A stretch of DNA of 64,000 nucleotides from Myxococcales bacterium. GTDB taxonomy: Bacteria > Myxococcota > Myxococcia > Myxococcales > Anaeromyxobacteraceae. The DNA lies in assembly GCA_021806645.1 (NCBI GenBank), contig JAJZQX010000006.1, forward strand, positions 62,001 through 126,000, in the 5' to 3' direction. This document shows, piece by piece, positions 9,009-21,615 of this stretch; position 1 is the first letter of the stretch; each line of letters opens with the position of its first letter. The notes beneath the pieces were generated by a model. The model searched no databases, had not been told where the DNA came from, and saw only the letters and a program-made list of their open reading frames with translations. The position numbers were made by a program, and so were the translations under genes.

Positions 9009-9275
9009 ATGGCTCCTCAACCCCCGAAGAGCGCCGTCCGCGCGGAAGCCTCGCGCCGCCCGGCCAACAACGTGCAGCGCCTGCGCGAGGATCAGCTCCT
9101 CACCAAGGCGGAGCTGGCGCGCAAGGCCGGCGTCTCTCCGCTCACCGTGGCACGCATCGAGGCCGGGCAGGCGTGCCGGGTGGACACCAAGCGCAAGATC
9201 ATCCTGGCGCTGGGGATGACCCCCTCGGACCGGGCCAAGGTGTTCGGCAACGGCAGGAAGGGGCGGACGCCATGA
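9009..9275 (+). CDS. Small XRE-family DNA-binding protein
   Basis: This 88-residue protein has a helix-turn-helix of the XRE/Cro class at about residues 22-72, with the recognition signature KAELARKAGVSPLTVARIEAG followed by a third helix containing TKRKIILALGM. The ends are basic. No ribosome site precedes the ATG at 9009, and the predicted promoter is immediately upstream. Its stop overlaps the pilM start (ATGA, 9272-9275), so translation is coupled to the pilus assembly genes. An autoregulator of the pilMNOPQ operon is the likely role, by inference; the target DNA is unknown. Confidence 0.85.
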   Translation: MAPQPPKSAVRAEASRRPANNVQRLREDQLLTKAELARKAGVSPLTVARIEAGQACRVDTKRKIILALGMTPSDRAKVFGNGRKGRTP

Positions 9276-10330
9276 GCCGGGGCAAGCTCGCGGTCGGGCT
9301 CGACATCGGCTCCTCGGGGGTCAAGCTCGTCCAGCTCAAGGAGAAGAAGGGCGGCTACTCGCTGGTGGCCTACGGCACCGCGCCGCTGCCGCCGGAGGCC
9401 ATCGTGGACGGCAGCCTGATGAACTCGGCCGCCATCGTCCAGGCCATCCAGGAGCTGCTGGCCGCGCAGAAGGTGAAGACGCGCGAGGTGGCCATCGGCG
9501 TGCGCGGCCACTCGGTCATCATCAAGAAGATCTCCATGCCGCGCATGACGCAGGAGGAGCTGGACGAGTCGATCCTCTGGGAGGCGGAGCAGTACATCCC
9601 CTACGACGTGAAGGACGTGAACATCGACACCCAGATCCTCACGCCCGAGGGGGACGCCGCCGGCCAGATGGACGTCCTGCTGGTGGCCGCCAAGAAGGAC
9701 ATGATCAACGACTACGCGTCGGTCTGCGCCGAGGCCGGCCTCACCGCCACGGTGGTGGACGTGGACGCCTTCGCGGTGCAGAACGCCTTCGAGGCCAGCT
9801 ACGAGCTCTCGCCCAGCGACACCGTGGTGCTCATCAACGTGGGCGCCACGGTGGCCAACATCAACATCCTCTCGCGCGGCGTCACCACCTTCACCCGCGA
9901 CATCACCATGGGCGGCAACGCCTTCACCGAGGAGATCCAGAAGCAGCTCAGCATCTCCTACGACGAGGCCGAGGCCCTCAAGGTGGGCGGACACGGCGAG
10001 ACCGACGCGGTGGTGCCGCAGGAGGTGGAGCGGGTCATCCAGGGGGTGGCCGAGCAGATGGGCGGCGAGGTCCAGCGGTCGCTCGATTTCTTCGCCTCCT
10101 CGGCGGCCGACGCCCGCATCTCCCGCGTCTTCCTCTCCGGGGGCACGGCTCGCATCCCGGCGCTGTTCAAGGTCATCGAGGCTCGGGCCGGGGTGCCCGT
10201 CGAGATCCTCAACCCGTTCAAGAACATCGAGATCGACAACCGCAGGTTCGACCCGGCCCTCATCCTGGCCGGCGCGCCGGCTGCGGCGGTCGGGGTCGGG
10301 CTGGCGCTGCGCCGGCCCGGGGACAAGTGA
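9272..10330 (+). CDS. pilM: PilM, actin-like type IV pilus assembly protein
   Basis: The product is 352 residues. The N-terminal AVGLDIGSSGVKLVQL is the phosphate-1 ATP-binding motif of the FtsA/PilM actin fold. Later segments VVLINVGATVANINIL and RVFLSGGTARIPALF match phosphate-2 and the adenosine motif. PilM is cytoplasmic, binds the N-terminal INLLP peptide of PilN and links the motor side to the inner-membrane alignment complex. The frame is open upstream of 9272, but the ATG preceded by GGAAGGGG at about 9256-9263 and the start of homology fix this start. The 3' end overlaps pilN. Confidence 0.95.
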   Translation: MSRGKLAVGLDIGSSGVKLVQLKEKKGGYSLVAYGTAPLPPEAIVDGSLMNSAAIVQAIQELLAAQKVKTREVAIGVRGHSVIIKKISMPRMTQEELDESILWEAEQYIPYDVKDVNIDTQILTPEGDAAGQMDVLLVAAKKDMINDYASVCAEAGLTATVVDVDAFAVQNAFEASYELSPSDTVVLINVGATVANINILSRGVTTFTRDITMGGNAFTEEIQKQLSISYDEAEALKVGGHGETDAVVPQEVERVIQGVAEQMGGEVQRSLDFFASSAADARISRVFLSGGTARIPALFKVIEARAGVPVEILNPFKNIEIDNRRFDPALILAGAPAAAVGVGLALRRPGDK

Positions 10331-10923
10331 CCATGGTCCGGATCAACCTACTCCCAGTCCGGGTCTCGAAGAAGAAGGAGGCGGGCCGGCAGCAGCTGGT
10401 CGTCTTCGCCGCGGTGCTGCTGGCCGGGCTCGTCGGCAACTACTTCTGGGCCGCAGCGCGCGCCTCCGACCTCAAGGGACGAGAGGCCAAGCTGGCCCGC
10501 ACCCGGGAGGACATCGCCCAGCTCGAGCGGATCATCGGCGAGGTGAAGAACATCAAGGACGCCCAGCAGGAGCTGCAGAAGAAGCTCGACGTCCTGGAGA
10601 AGCTGAAGCAGGGGCGCAGCGGGCCGGTCCGGATGCTCGACGAGCTGGCCACGGTGACGCCGCGCCAGCTCTGGCTCACCAAGCTCGACGAGAAGGCCGG
10701 CGCCATGAGCTTCGCCGGGTCGGCGGCCAGCATCGACGACGTCTCCGAGTTCATGACCAGGCTGAAGCAATCGAAGTACTTCGCCAAGGTCGAGCTCAAG
10801 AAGACCACCGCGGTGAAGGGGACGGGGCGCACCGAGCGGCTGGTGAACTTCGAGATCAGCGCCACCGCCAGGTACAACCCGCTGGCGGCCGAGACGGCCG
10901 GCGCGCCCGGGAAGAAGGGGTAG
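10327..10923 (+). CDS. pilN: PilN, inner-membrane pilus alignment protein
   Basis: The product is 198 residues. The N terminus carries VRINLLPVR, the cytoplasmic PilM-binding motif of PilN. It is followed by a single membrane helix (about residues 23-43), a coiled-coil segment (about 48-90) and a small ferredoxin-like periplasmic domain. PilN pairs with PilO in the periplasm. GTG at 10327 overlaps the pilM stop in GTGA; the ATG at 10333 two codons later is an alternative start. pilO follows 4 bases downstream. Confidence 0.93.
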   Translation: MTMVRINLLPVRVSKKKEAGRQQLVVFAAVLLAGLVGNYFWAAARASDLKGREAKLARTREDIAQLERIIGEVKNIKDAQQELQKKLDVLEKLKQGRSGPVRMLDELATVTPRQLWLTKLDEKAGAMSFAGSAASIDDVSEFMTRLKQSKYFAKVELKKTTAVKGTGRTERLVNFEISATARYNPLAAETAGAPGKKG

Positions 10924-10927
10924 GGCG

Positions 10928-11560
10928 ATGGAACAGCTCATCGATCGGATCGCCAAGGCGCCCCTGGGGGTCAAGATCGGCGTGGTGGCCGGCGCGCTGG
11001 CGCTGGTGACGGCGCTCTCCTACTTCGTCTTCTCGCTTCCCTACGGCCCCTCCATCTCCGAGATCGAGACCCGCATCAAGAGGACGGTCACCGAGCAGGC
11101 CCGGCTGGAGCGCGACTTCACCGAGAAGCAGGCCATCGCCAACGACCTCAACCGCTTCCGCAAGGAGAAGGAGCTGCTCGAGCAACGGCTGGCCGAGGCG
11201 CTGGCCGAGCTGCCCGAGGAGAAGAACATCGACGAGCTGCTCCAGCTCTTCCAGGACCGGGCCCAGAAGGCCGGCCTGGAGATCGCCACCATCACGCCGG
11301 AACCGGAGAGGCCCGAGGGGTTCTACGCCCGCATCCCCATCTCCATGACGGTCGGCGGCACCTTCCACGAGATCGCCACCTTCTTCGACTCGCTGGGGCG
11401 GCTCAAGCGCATCGTCAACGTCAGCGACATCTCGTTCGCTGCTCCCAAGGACGTCGGCGGCAAGCTGGTGGTGGACGCCAAGTTCCTGGTCACCACCTTC
11501 ATGTTCGTCAACCAGGCCAAGAACCCGCCGGCCGGCGCCAGGAAGGCAGGGGCCAAGTGA
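10928..11560 (+). CDS. pilO: PilO, inner-membrane pilus alignment protein
   Basis: The product is 210 residues with one membrane helix (about 17-36). A coiled coil rich in Glu, Arg and Leu follows (about 45-100), then the PilO periplasmic fold containing LLQLFQDRAQKAGLEI and FHEIATFFDSLGRLKRIVNV. PilO forms heterodimers with PilN and contacts PilP, connecting the inner-membrane platform to the PilQ secretin. The ATG at 10928 is 4 bases after pilN, and the stop overlaps the pilP start (GTGA, 11557-11560). Confidence 0.94.
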   Translation: MEQLIDRIAKAPLGVKIGVVAGALALVTALSYFVFSLPYGPSISEIETRIKRTVTEQARLERDFTEKQAIANDLNRFRKEKELLEQRLAEALAELPEEKNIDELLQLFQDRAQKAGLEIATITPEPERPEGFYARIPISMTVGGTFHEIATFFDSLGRLKRIVNVSDISFAAPKDVGGKLVVDAKFLVTTFMFVNQAKNPPAGARKAGAK

Positions 11561-12089
11561 ACCGCCTCCACCTGGCCGCGCTGGCGGCGTTGCTGCTGGC
11601 CGCCGCCTGCGACAAGCCCAGGCCGGCCGCGCCAGCCCCGGCCGCGCCCTCCGCGCGCCCGACCGAGGTCGCCAAGGCGGCCCCTCCGGCCGGGGAGGGC
11701 GAGAAGAAGCCGGCCGAGATCTGGTCCTACTCGTCGGTGGGCAAGCGCGATCCGTTCCGCAGCTTCCTCTCCGAGAAGCGCGGAGGCGGCGCGTCGCTGG
11801 TCACCCGCTGCGCCACCCCGCTGGGACGTTACGAGCTGGAGCAGTTCAAGCTGGTGGCCGTCATCACCGGGCTGGAAGATCCGGTGGCCATGGTCCAGGC
11901 GCCCAACGGCACGGGCTACACGGTGCGCCGCGGTTCCTGCATCGGGAAGAACGGCGGCAGCGTGGCCGCCGTCCGCACCGGGGAGGTGGTGGTCGCCGAA
12001 TGGGCCACCCGCGCCGACGGCACCCGTGACCGGACCCAGACCGTGCTCAGCCTCCCCAAGCGGGAAGTCATCAACCTAGAGGACCAGCC

Positions 12090-12093
<4 letters not shown>
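11557..12093 (+). CDS. pilP: PilP, pilus inner-membrane lipoprotein
   Basis: This 178-residue protein has a lipoprotein signal ending LLLAAAC, so Cys18 would be lipidated. A flexible Pro/Ala-rich linker (about 20-55) leads to the PilP beta domain, marked by WSYSSVGKRDPFRSFL and LEQFKLVAVI. PilP binds PilNO and the N0 domain of PilQ, spanning the periplasm. GTG at 11557 overlaps the pilO stop, and the gene's own stop overlaps the pilQ ATG. The single Cys pair (Cys in TRCATPL and RGSCIGK) may form a disulfide; this is inference. Confidence 0.93.
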
Positions 12094-14867
<2,774 letters not shown>

Positions 14868-14886
14868 GCCTGGAAGGACGCTCACC

Positions 14887-15525
14887 ATGAACGCCCGCAC
14901 CTTGATGGTCCTGCTGCTCGCCGCCGCCACCGGCTGCGTCGACAACAACGCCTCGGTCCGCATCTCGGCCGCCTGCTTCCCCCCCACGCCCAACGACAAC
15001 GGGAGCTGCTCCTACCCGGCCAAGTGCGACTCGGTGATGATGGGCAACCTCTGGGTGGACACCACCTATGCGCCCACCGGCGGGACGCTCTACTGGCCGT
15101 TCCAGGCCGACAACCAGCGCCCCAGCACCCGCAACGGCGACGGCTCGACCAACACGGCCACCGCCTTCATCACCGGCTACAAGATCGCCTACAGCTCGTC
15201 CGCGGTCTCGGTCCCGGACGTCACGCTGGACGACAGCACCCGGACGGTGGAGGCGCTGGGGTCCACCCTCCTCTCCATTCCGGTCATCCCGTGGAACGTG
15301 GCGTCGCTGCTCAGCGGTGTTCCGGGCGGCCTCGCCGAGGTACGCGCTGAGATCCGGGCCACCGGCCACTACGGCGACGGCCAGGCCTTCGAGACCGGTC
15401 CGTTCTCGGTGGTGGTGAACGTGGTGGTCGGCGGCTGGACCGCGGCGACCTGCGCGGACTCGACGCAGTCGGTGGTCGGCTACTGCCCGCAGCGGGGGCA
15501 GACGAGCGTCTACGCCTGCAAGTGA
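14887..15525 (+). CDS. Lipoprotein of unknown function after pilQ
   Basis: I do not recognise this 212-residue protein. It has a clear lipoprotein signal (LLLAAATGC, Cys17 lipidated; the next residue is Val, which does not suggest inner-membrane retention). The mature part is rich in Ser, Thr and Val with six further Cys residues, and looks beta-rich and secreted. It is 19 bases after pilQ with CTGGAAGGACG (about 14870-14880) as ribosome site, so it is very probably the last gene of the pilM-Q operon. Outer-membrane location and some role in secretin assembly or surface structure are inferences from position only. Confidence 0.8.
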   Translation: MNARTLMVLLLAAATGCVDNNASVRISAACFPPTPNDNGSCSYPAKCDSVMMGNLWVDTTYAPTGGTLYWPFQADNQRPSTRNGDGSTNTATAFITGYKIAYSSSAVSVPDVTLDDSTRTVEALGSTLLSIPVIPWNVASLLSGVPGGLAEVRAEIRATGHYGDGQAFETGPFSVVVNVVVGGWTAATCADSTQSVVGYCPQRGQTSVYACK

Positions 15526-15562
15526 CCGTGGCTTGACCCTCCTGCGGGGGAGATCGGCTGCC

Positions 15563-15600
15563 TTGACGGACCGCGCGCGAGCGGGCTAGATACGGCCCGC
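15563..15600 (+). promoter_or_regulatory. Promoter with inverted repeat around its -10
   Basis: TTGACG (15563-15568) and TAGATA (15587-15592) are 18 bases apart, a good housekeeping-type promoter for this genome. The -10 is enclosed by a perfect 6-base inverted repeat, GCGGGC (15581-15586) and GCCCGC (15595-15600), which could be a repressor site. A CCCCG/CGGGG hairpin (15614-15629) lies in the untranslated leader before the roadblock gene. Confidence 0.6.
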
Positions 15601-15653
15601 TTCGTGACGCGGTCCCCGTCTTTTCGGGGATTTACGACGCGGAGCGGCGAGCC

Positions 15654-16013
15654 ATGAGCTTTCGAGAACTCCTCCAGCAGGTCGTCCAGAACGTCGATGG
15701 TGCGGTCGCGTGCGCGCTGATGGGCGTGGACGGCATCGAGGTCGACTGCGTCCTCCAGGAGGAGGTCGGGCTGGACGTCCGGACGCTGCTCATCGAGTAC
15801 TCCTCCCTCTTCCGTGCCGCGCGCGAGGCGGCGTCGGCCCACGAGGCCGGCGGCGTGTCGGAGCTCTCGGTCCAGTCGGAGCGGCTGCTGGTGGTGGCCC
15901 GGCTCGTCTCACCCGAGTACTTCATGGTGGTGGCCCTCGAGCCCGACGGCAACTTCGGCAAGGCGCGCTTCATGATGCGCGTCACCGCGCCGAAGCTGCT
16001 GGCGGAGCTGTAG
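15654..16013 (+). CDS. Roadblock/LC7-domain protein
   Basis: This 119-residue protein consists of a single roadblock/LC7 fold: an N-terminal helix (FRELLQQVVQNVDGAVACAL), strand segments GVDGIEVDCV and LVVARLVSPEYFMVVALE, and a C-terminal helix. In myxobacteria such proteins include MglB, the GTPase-activating partner of MglA in polarity control. No MglA-like GTPase lies alongside, so the partner is unknown. It heads a probable operon with efp, accB and accC, with 83 bases to efp. GGAGCGGCGA precedes the ATG. Confidence 0.8.
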   Translation: MSFRELLQQVVQNVDGAVACALMGVDGIEVDCVLQEEVGLDVRTLLIEYSSLFRAAREAASAHEAGGVSELSVQSERLLVVARLVSPEYFMVVALEPDGNFGKARFMMRVTAPKLLAEL

Positions 16014-16096
16014 GGGCTTTACTTCCCCGGCGAGCGCACCGGCCGGCGGCCGGTCCCCGCCGGTTCCGGCGATTCCAACAGGAGCAGGAGAAGCAG

Positions 16097-16669
16097 ATGG
16101 GCGACAGCATGGACACCTCGGCGTTCCGCCGCGGCCTCAAGATCGAGATCGACGGCGATCCGTGGGAGATCGTGGAGTTCCAGCACGTCAAGCCGGGCAA
16201 GGGCTCGGCCTTCGTGCGCACCCGGATCCGGAACCTGATCAACAACCGGACCATCGACCGGACCTTCAAGTCCGGCGACGTGGTGGGCAAGCCCGACATC
16301 GAGGAGAAGGAGATGCAGTACCTCTACCGGGACGGCGACCACTACAACTTCATGGACAACAAGAACTACGAGCAGACGTTCCTGACCGCCGAGCAGATGG
16401 GCGACGCCAAGAACTTCATCGTGGACAACACCACCACCCACATCCTGTTCTTCAACGGCAAGGCGATCGGCATCACCCTGCCGAACGCCATGGATCTCCG
16501 GGTGGCGAAGTGCGACCCGGGCGTCCGCGGTGACACCGTGTCGGGCGCCACCAAGCCCGCCACGCTCGAGACCGGCTACCAGGTCAACGTGCCCCTCTTC
16601 ATCAACGAGGGCGAGCTCCTGCGGATCGACACCCGCACCGGCGAGTACCTGACCCGCGTCACCGGCTAG
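16097..16669 (+). CDS. efp: Translation elongation factor P
   Basis: The product is 190 residues with the three beta-barrel domains of EF-P. The loop VKPGKG places the modified lysine at K35, equivalent to K34 of E. coli, suggesting the lysylated class; EpmA/EpmB genes are not in the window. EF-P relieves ribosome stalling at polyproline stretches. ATG at 16097 is chosen because AGGAGA (16086-16091) is at proper distance; ATG 16109 is too far. The frame is open upstream without support. This window itself encodes strong EF-P clients, notably the PPP repeats of GspI. Confidence 0.96.
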   Translation: MGDSMDTSAFRRGLKIEIDGDPWEIVEFQHVKPGKGSAFVRTRIRNLINNRTIDRTFKSGDVVGKPDIEEKEMQYLYRDGDHYNFMDNKNYEQTFLTAEQMGDAKNFIVDNTTTHILFFNGKAIGITLPNAMDLRVAKCDPGVRGDTVSGATKPATLETGYQVNVPLFINEGELLRIDTRTGEYLTRVTG

Positions 16670-16713
16670 TCCAGCCGTCCCCCCGGTCGTCCCACGAGAA
16701 GGAGCGAGAGCGC

Positions 16714-17235
16714 ATGGCCAGCAAGACCACCAAGCAGCCCGTCAAGGAAGCCGCCGCCGAAGCCTTCACCATCGAGGACGTCGAGAAGCTGGTGGCGCTG
16801 GTCGAGAAGACCGACGTCAGCCTCGTCGCCTGGAGCCGTGGCATCGAGAAGGTGGTCATCCGCCGCGGCGCCGTGGTGGCCATGGCCGCGCCCGCCCCGT
16901 ACACCGCGCACCACGCCCCGGTCGCCGCCCCGGTCCCGGGCGCGCCGGCCGCCGCGGCCGCCTCCAAGGCCGAGGCCAAGGCCGCCGAGGCCCCGGGCAC
17001 GCTGGTCAGCTCGCCGTTCGTGGGCACCTTCTACCGCGCCCCCTCGCCCGACTCCCCGCCGTTCACCGACGTCGGCCAGAAGGTGAAGAAGGGGCAGGTG
17101 CTCTGCATCGTCGAGGCCATGAAGCTGATGAACGAGATCGAGTGCGAGGTGGACGGTATCGTCGCCGAGATCTACGTGCAGAACGCCACCCCGGTCGAGT
17201 TCAGCGAAAAGCTCTTCCGCATCGTCCCGGGCTAG
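16714..17235 (+). CDS. accB: AccB, biotin carboxyl carrier protein
   Basis: The product is 173 residues. An N-terminal helical domain (about 17-50) is joined by an Ala/Pro linker (about 57-95) to the biotinyl domain, with VEAMKLMNE placing the biotinylated lysine at K137. The thumb-loop segment [18 protein letters not shown] is typical of AccB. It carries CO2 between biotin carboxylase and carboxyltransferase in the first step of fatty-acid synthesis. GAGAAGGAGCGAGAG precedes the ATG. It lies between efp and accC, a common bacterial order. Confidence 0.97.
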   Translation: MASKTTKQPVKEAAAEAFTIEDVEKLVALVEKTDVSLVAWSRGIEKVVIRRGAVVAMAAPAPYTAHHAPVAAPVPGAPAAAAASKAEAKAAEAPGTLVSSPFVGTFYRAPSPDSPPFTDVGQKVKKGQVLCIVEAMKLMNEIECEVDGIVAEIYVQNATPVEFSEKLFRIVPG

Positions 17236-17250
17236 GCGACGAGACCCCAC

Positions 17251-18633
<1,383 letters not shown>

Positions 18634-18638
18634 AACCC

Positions 18639-18667
18639 GGAAATCCCTCGTCCTGACGGGGGATTCC
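18639..18667 (+). terminator. Hairpin after accC
   Basis: An approximately 12-bp stem with one bulged A is formed by 18639-18651 and 18656-18667 around a 4-base loop. It starts 6 bases after the accC stop. The bases following it are not T-rich, so termination is probable but unproven. It separates accC from the TPR gene. Confidence 0.45.
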
Positions 18668-18792
18668 GCCTTGCGCGACACCGAACCTTCCGTTACGCTT
18701 GGCGGACCCGAAGGGTCTGCGCAGGCGTCGCCGGCGTGTCCTCTAGCGGGCCAGTCGAACGATCCCCAGCCCCCCAGAGCCGCCCCGGTCCG

Positions 18793-21603
18793 ATGGCCCT
18801 CGACAAGAACAAGATCATCGCCGAGGCCACCAAGCTCGTTCAGAAGGGGGCCTACGACAAGGCGATCAAGACCTACGAGCGGATCCTCCAGGAGGATGCG
18901 AAGGACGTCCGCGTCCTGCTCAAGGTCGGCGAACTCTACCAGAAGAAGGGCGATGACCGGATGGCGGCCGACGCCTTCAAGCGGGTGGCGGAGACCTACG
19001 CGGATCAGGGGTTCTTCCTCAAGTCGGTCGCCGTCTACAAGCAGGTGGTCAAGCTCGACGCCGAGGACCTCCGGGTCAACGAGCGGCTGGCCGCCCTCTA
19101 CCAGCAGCTCGGGCTGCTCAGCGAGGCGATGGCGCAGTTCCAGCTCATCGCCGCGGCCCACGAGAAGGCGGGTGACGGGGCCAGGCTGCTCGACGCCCTG
19201 AAGCGGATGGTGGAACTCGACCCCGAGAACATCGGCTCGGTGGTCCGGCTCGGCAAGCTCTACCAGGGCGCCAACCAGCCAGGACCCGCGCTCGAGCACT
19301 ACCGGCGGGCCGCGGCGTCCTTGAAGGCCCACAACCGGGCCGACGACTACCTCAAGGTCGCCGAGCGGATAGTCGAGCTGGCGCCCGACGACCTGGTGCT
19401 GACGCGCGAGCTGGCCAACATCTACATGGCCAAGGGCGACACCAAGCGCGCACTGGCCAAGCTGCAGGTCTCCTTCAAGGCGGACGGCCGCGACGTCGAG
19501 ACGCTCAACTTGCTGGCGCAGGCCTTCCGTGATCTCGGGCAGAACACCAAGACCGTGCAGGTCTTCAAGACGCTGGCCGACGTCCACGAGCGGGAGGGCC
19601 GTCGCGCCGACGCGATCGACGCCTGGCGCAAGGTGGCGGAGCTGGCGCCTGGCGACCCCGATGCCGCCCGGGTGCTGGCCGGCGCCCGGGCCGAGCCGGC
19701 CGCCGCGCCGCCGCCGGGCCGGCGCCCCGCTCCGGCGATGCCGCTCGGGACACCGGTCGCCAAGGTGGCCGTCGCGCCGCCGCTCCCGGGCTTCACCTCG
19801 CCCCGTCCGGCGCCGGCACCCGTGCCGGAGCCCCCCCCCGCGCCGGCGGTCGGGGTCGAGGGGATCCCCAAGCTCCTCACCGAGGCCGACGTCTACCTGA
19901 AGTACGGCCTGACCGACAAGGCCATCGGCCACCTGCGCGCCATCCTCGCCATCGATCCAGAGACCCCGGCGGCGCTGGAGAAGCTGCGCGACCTGCACCA
20001 GGGCGCCGGGCGGCGAGCCGACGCCATCGAGGCGGCGGAGCAGGCCGTCCGGGCGGCCCTCGCCAAGGGGGACGTCGATCGGGCCAGGGGGTCGCTGCTC
20101 CGGCTTCGGCAGCTCGACCCGGGCCACCCCGACCTCGGCGAGCTGGCGGTCGCCACCGGCGCCACCGAGGAGATCCAGCTCAGCTCCGGCGAGGTGGAGG
20201 AGGAGCTCGAGCCGGGCGAACTCCCCGCGACGCCCGCCGAGCTGGAGCTGTCCGACCAGCCGTCGCGAGGGATCAGCGACGACACGCTGGCCGAGATGTC
20301 GGACGGCGCGGGCGGCGACGAGGTGGTCGAGGACGAGCCCATCCAGCCCCCCGCCCCGGAGCCCGAGCTGGACCTCGACGTGCCGGATGCCGACCTGCTG
20401 CGCGCGGCCATGGCCTCGATCGACTCCGACGAGGTGGTGGAGGACGTGGGCGGCGAGGCGCTCCCCGACCTGGGTGAGGAGCCGGGGGAAGAACCGTCGC
20501 CGCGCGGCGCGCCGGCGCTGGTCATCGAGGCGCCGGACGAACCCGCCGACCTTCCGGCGGCGCGGCCGTTCGCCCCGCCACCCAGGCGCTCAGCGCCAGT
20601 CCCCGCCGACCTCACCGACGACCTGGAGGAGGCCGACTTCTTCGCCCAGCAAGGCCTCCTCGCCGACGCGCGTGACGCGCTGCTGCAGCTCCGGGCGCTC
20701 CACGGCGGTCACCCCGTCCTCGAGGCGCGGCTCGCCGACGTGGACCGCCGGCTGGCCGCCAGGGCCGAGCCACCACCGGCTCCACCCCAGGCCCCCGGCC
20801 AGACGCCACCCGGCGCGCCAGCCCGCGGCCGGGCCGCGGCCGGCGCACCCCCACCGGCCGTCGGGCGGGGCGCCGCCCGCCAGAGCCCGTCGCTGATCGA
20901 GCCCTCGGCCGCCGACGGGGCCACCTTCGACCTCGGCGCCGACCTGGCGGAGGAACTCGACCGGACCCCGGACCTGGGCGGCCTCGACGACGAATTCCAG
21001 TACTCGGTCGAGGACGTCTTCAACCAGTTCAAGCGCGGCGTGGCCGTGACCGTGACGGCCGAGGACTCGGACACCCACTACGATCTCGGCATCGCCTACA
21101 AGGAGATGGGGCTCGTCGAGGACGCGGTCAACGAGTTCGAGACCGCGCTGCGGGGCAACAACCGCAAGAAGGAGATCGACAGCCTCTCGATGATCGCGAT
21201 GTGCCGGATGTCGCAGGGGCGACCGGACGACGCCGTCGAGCCGCTTCGCCGCGCGCTGCGCTCCGACTACCTGACCAAGGAGAGCGCCAAGGCGATCCAC
21301 TACGAACTCGGCGCGGCCCTAGATGGTCAGGGGAAGAGCGAGGAGGCCCTCTGGTGCTTCCAGAAGGTGTCCAGGGTGGACCCCACCTACCGCGACACCG
21401 CGGCCCGCGTCGCGTCGCTGGGCGGCGGGCCAGGCCGCCCTCCCGACGGCATGGCGGCTCCGGGGGCGCGCCAGGTGGTCGGACCCGGCAGGCCCGCGGT
21501 CGTTCCCACGGCGCCGCCACGGGCGGCCCCCCAGGCGGCCACCGCCTCGCAGCCGCCGGCGGCCAGCCCACCCGGGCCGAAAAAGAACATCGGATTCCTC
21601 TAG
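18793..21603 (+). CDS. Large multi-TPR scaffold protein
   Basis: The product is 936 residues. Tandem tetratricopeptide repeats fill roughly residues 1-290 (for example AYDKAIKTYERILQEDAKD), 355-460 and 750-870. They are separated by Pro/Ala-rich or acidic linkers (about 295-350, 470-600, 660-740). The tail is Pro/Ala-rich and ends in KKNIGFL. No signal peptide or membrane helix is seen, so it is predicted cytoplasmic. ATG at 18793 is chosen because the first TPR helix begins there; the frame extends 19 codons upstream with poor sequence. It is 12 bases before an ExeA-like ATPase gene, implying a functional pair. The precise function is unknown. Confidence 0.88.
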   Translation: MALDKNKIIAEATKLVQKGAYDKAIKTYERILQEDAKDVRVLLKVGELYQKKGDDRMAADAFKRVAETYADQGFFLKSVAVYKQVVKLDAEDLRVNERLAALYQQLGLLSEAMAQFQLIAAAHEKAGDGARLLDALKRMVELDPENIGSVVRLGKLYQGANQPGPALEHYRRAAASLKAHNRADDYLKVAERIVELAPDDLVLTRELANIYMAKGDTKRALAKLQVSFKADGRDVETLNLLAQAFRDLGQNTKTVQVFKTLADVHEREGRRADAIDAWRKVAELAPGDPDAARVLAGARAEPAAAPPPGRRPAPAMPLGTPVAKVAVAPPLPGFTSPRPAPAPVPEPPPAPAVGVEGIPKLLTEADVYLKYGLTDKAIGHLRAILAIDPETPAALEKLRDLHQGAGRRADAIEAAEQAVRAALAKGDVDRARGSLLRLRQLDPGHPDLGELAVATGATEEIQLSSGEVEEELEPGELPATPAELELSDQPSRGISDDTLAEMSDGAGGDEVVEDEPIQPPAPEPELDLDVPDADLLRAAMASIDSDEVVEDVGGEALPDLGEEPGEEPSPRGAPALVIEAPDEPADLPAARPFAPPPRRSAPVPADLTDDLEEADFFAQQGLLADARDALLQLRALHGGHPVLEARLADVDRRLAARAEPPPAPPQAPGQTPPGAPARGRAAAGAPPPAVGRGAARQSPSLIEPSAADGATFDLGADLAEELDRTPDLGGLDDEFQYSVEDVFNQFKRGVAVTVTAEDSDTHYDLGIAYKEMGLVEDAVNEFETALRGNNRKKEIDSLSMIAMCRMSQGRPDDAVEPLRRALRSDYLTKESAKAIHYELGAALDGQGKSEEALWCFQKVSRVDPTYRDTAARVASLGGGPGRPPDGMAAPGARQVVGPGRPAVVPTAPPRAAPQAATASQPPAASPPGPKKNIGFL

Positions 21604-21615
21604 AGTGGGAACGTC

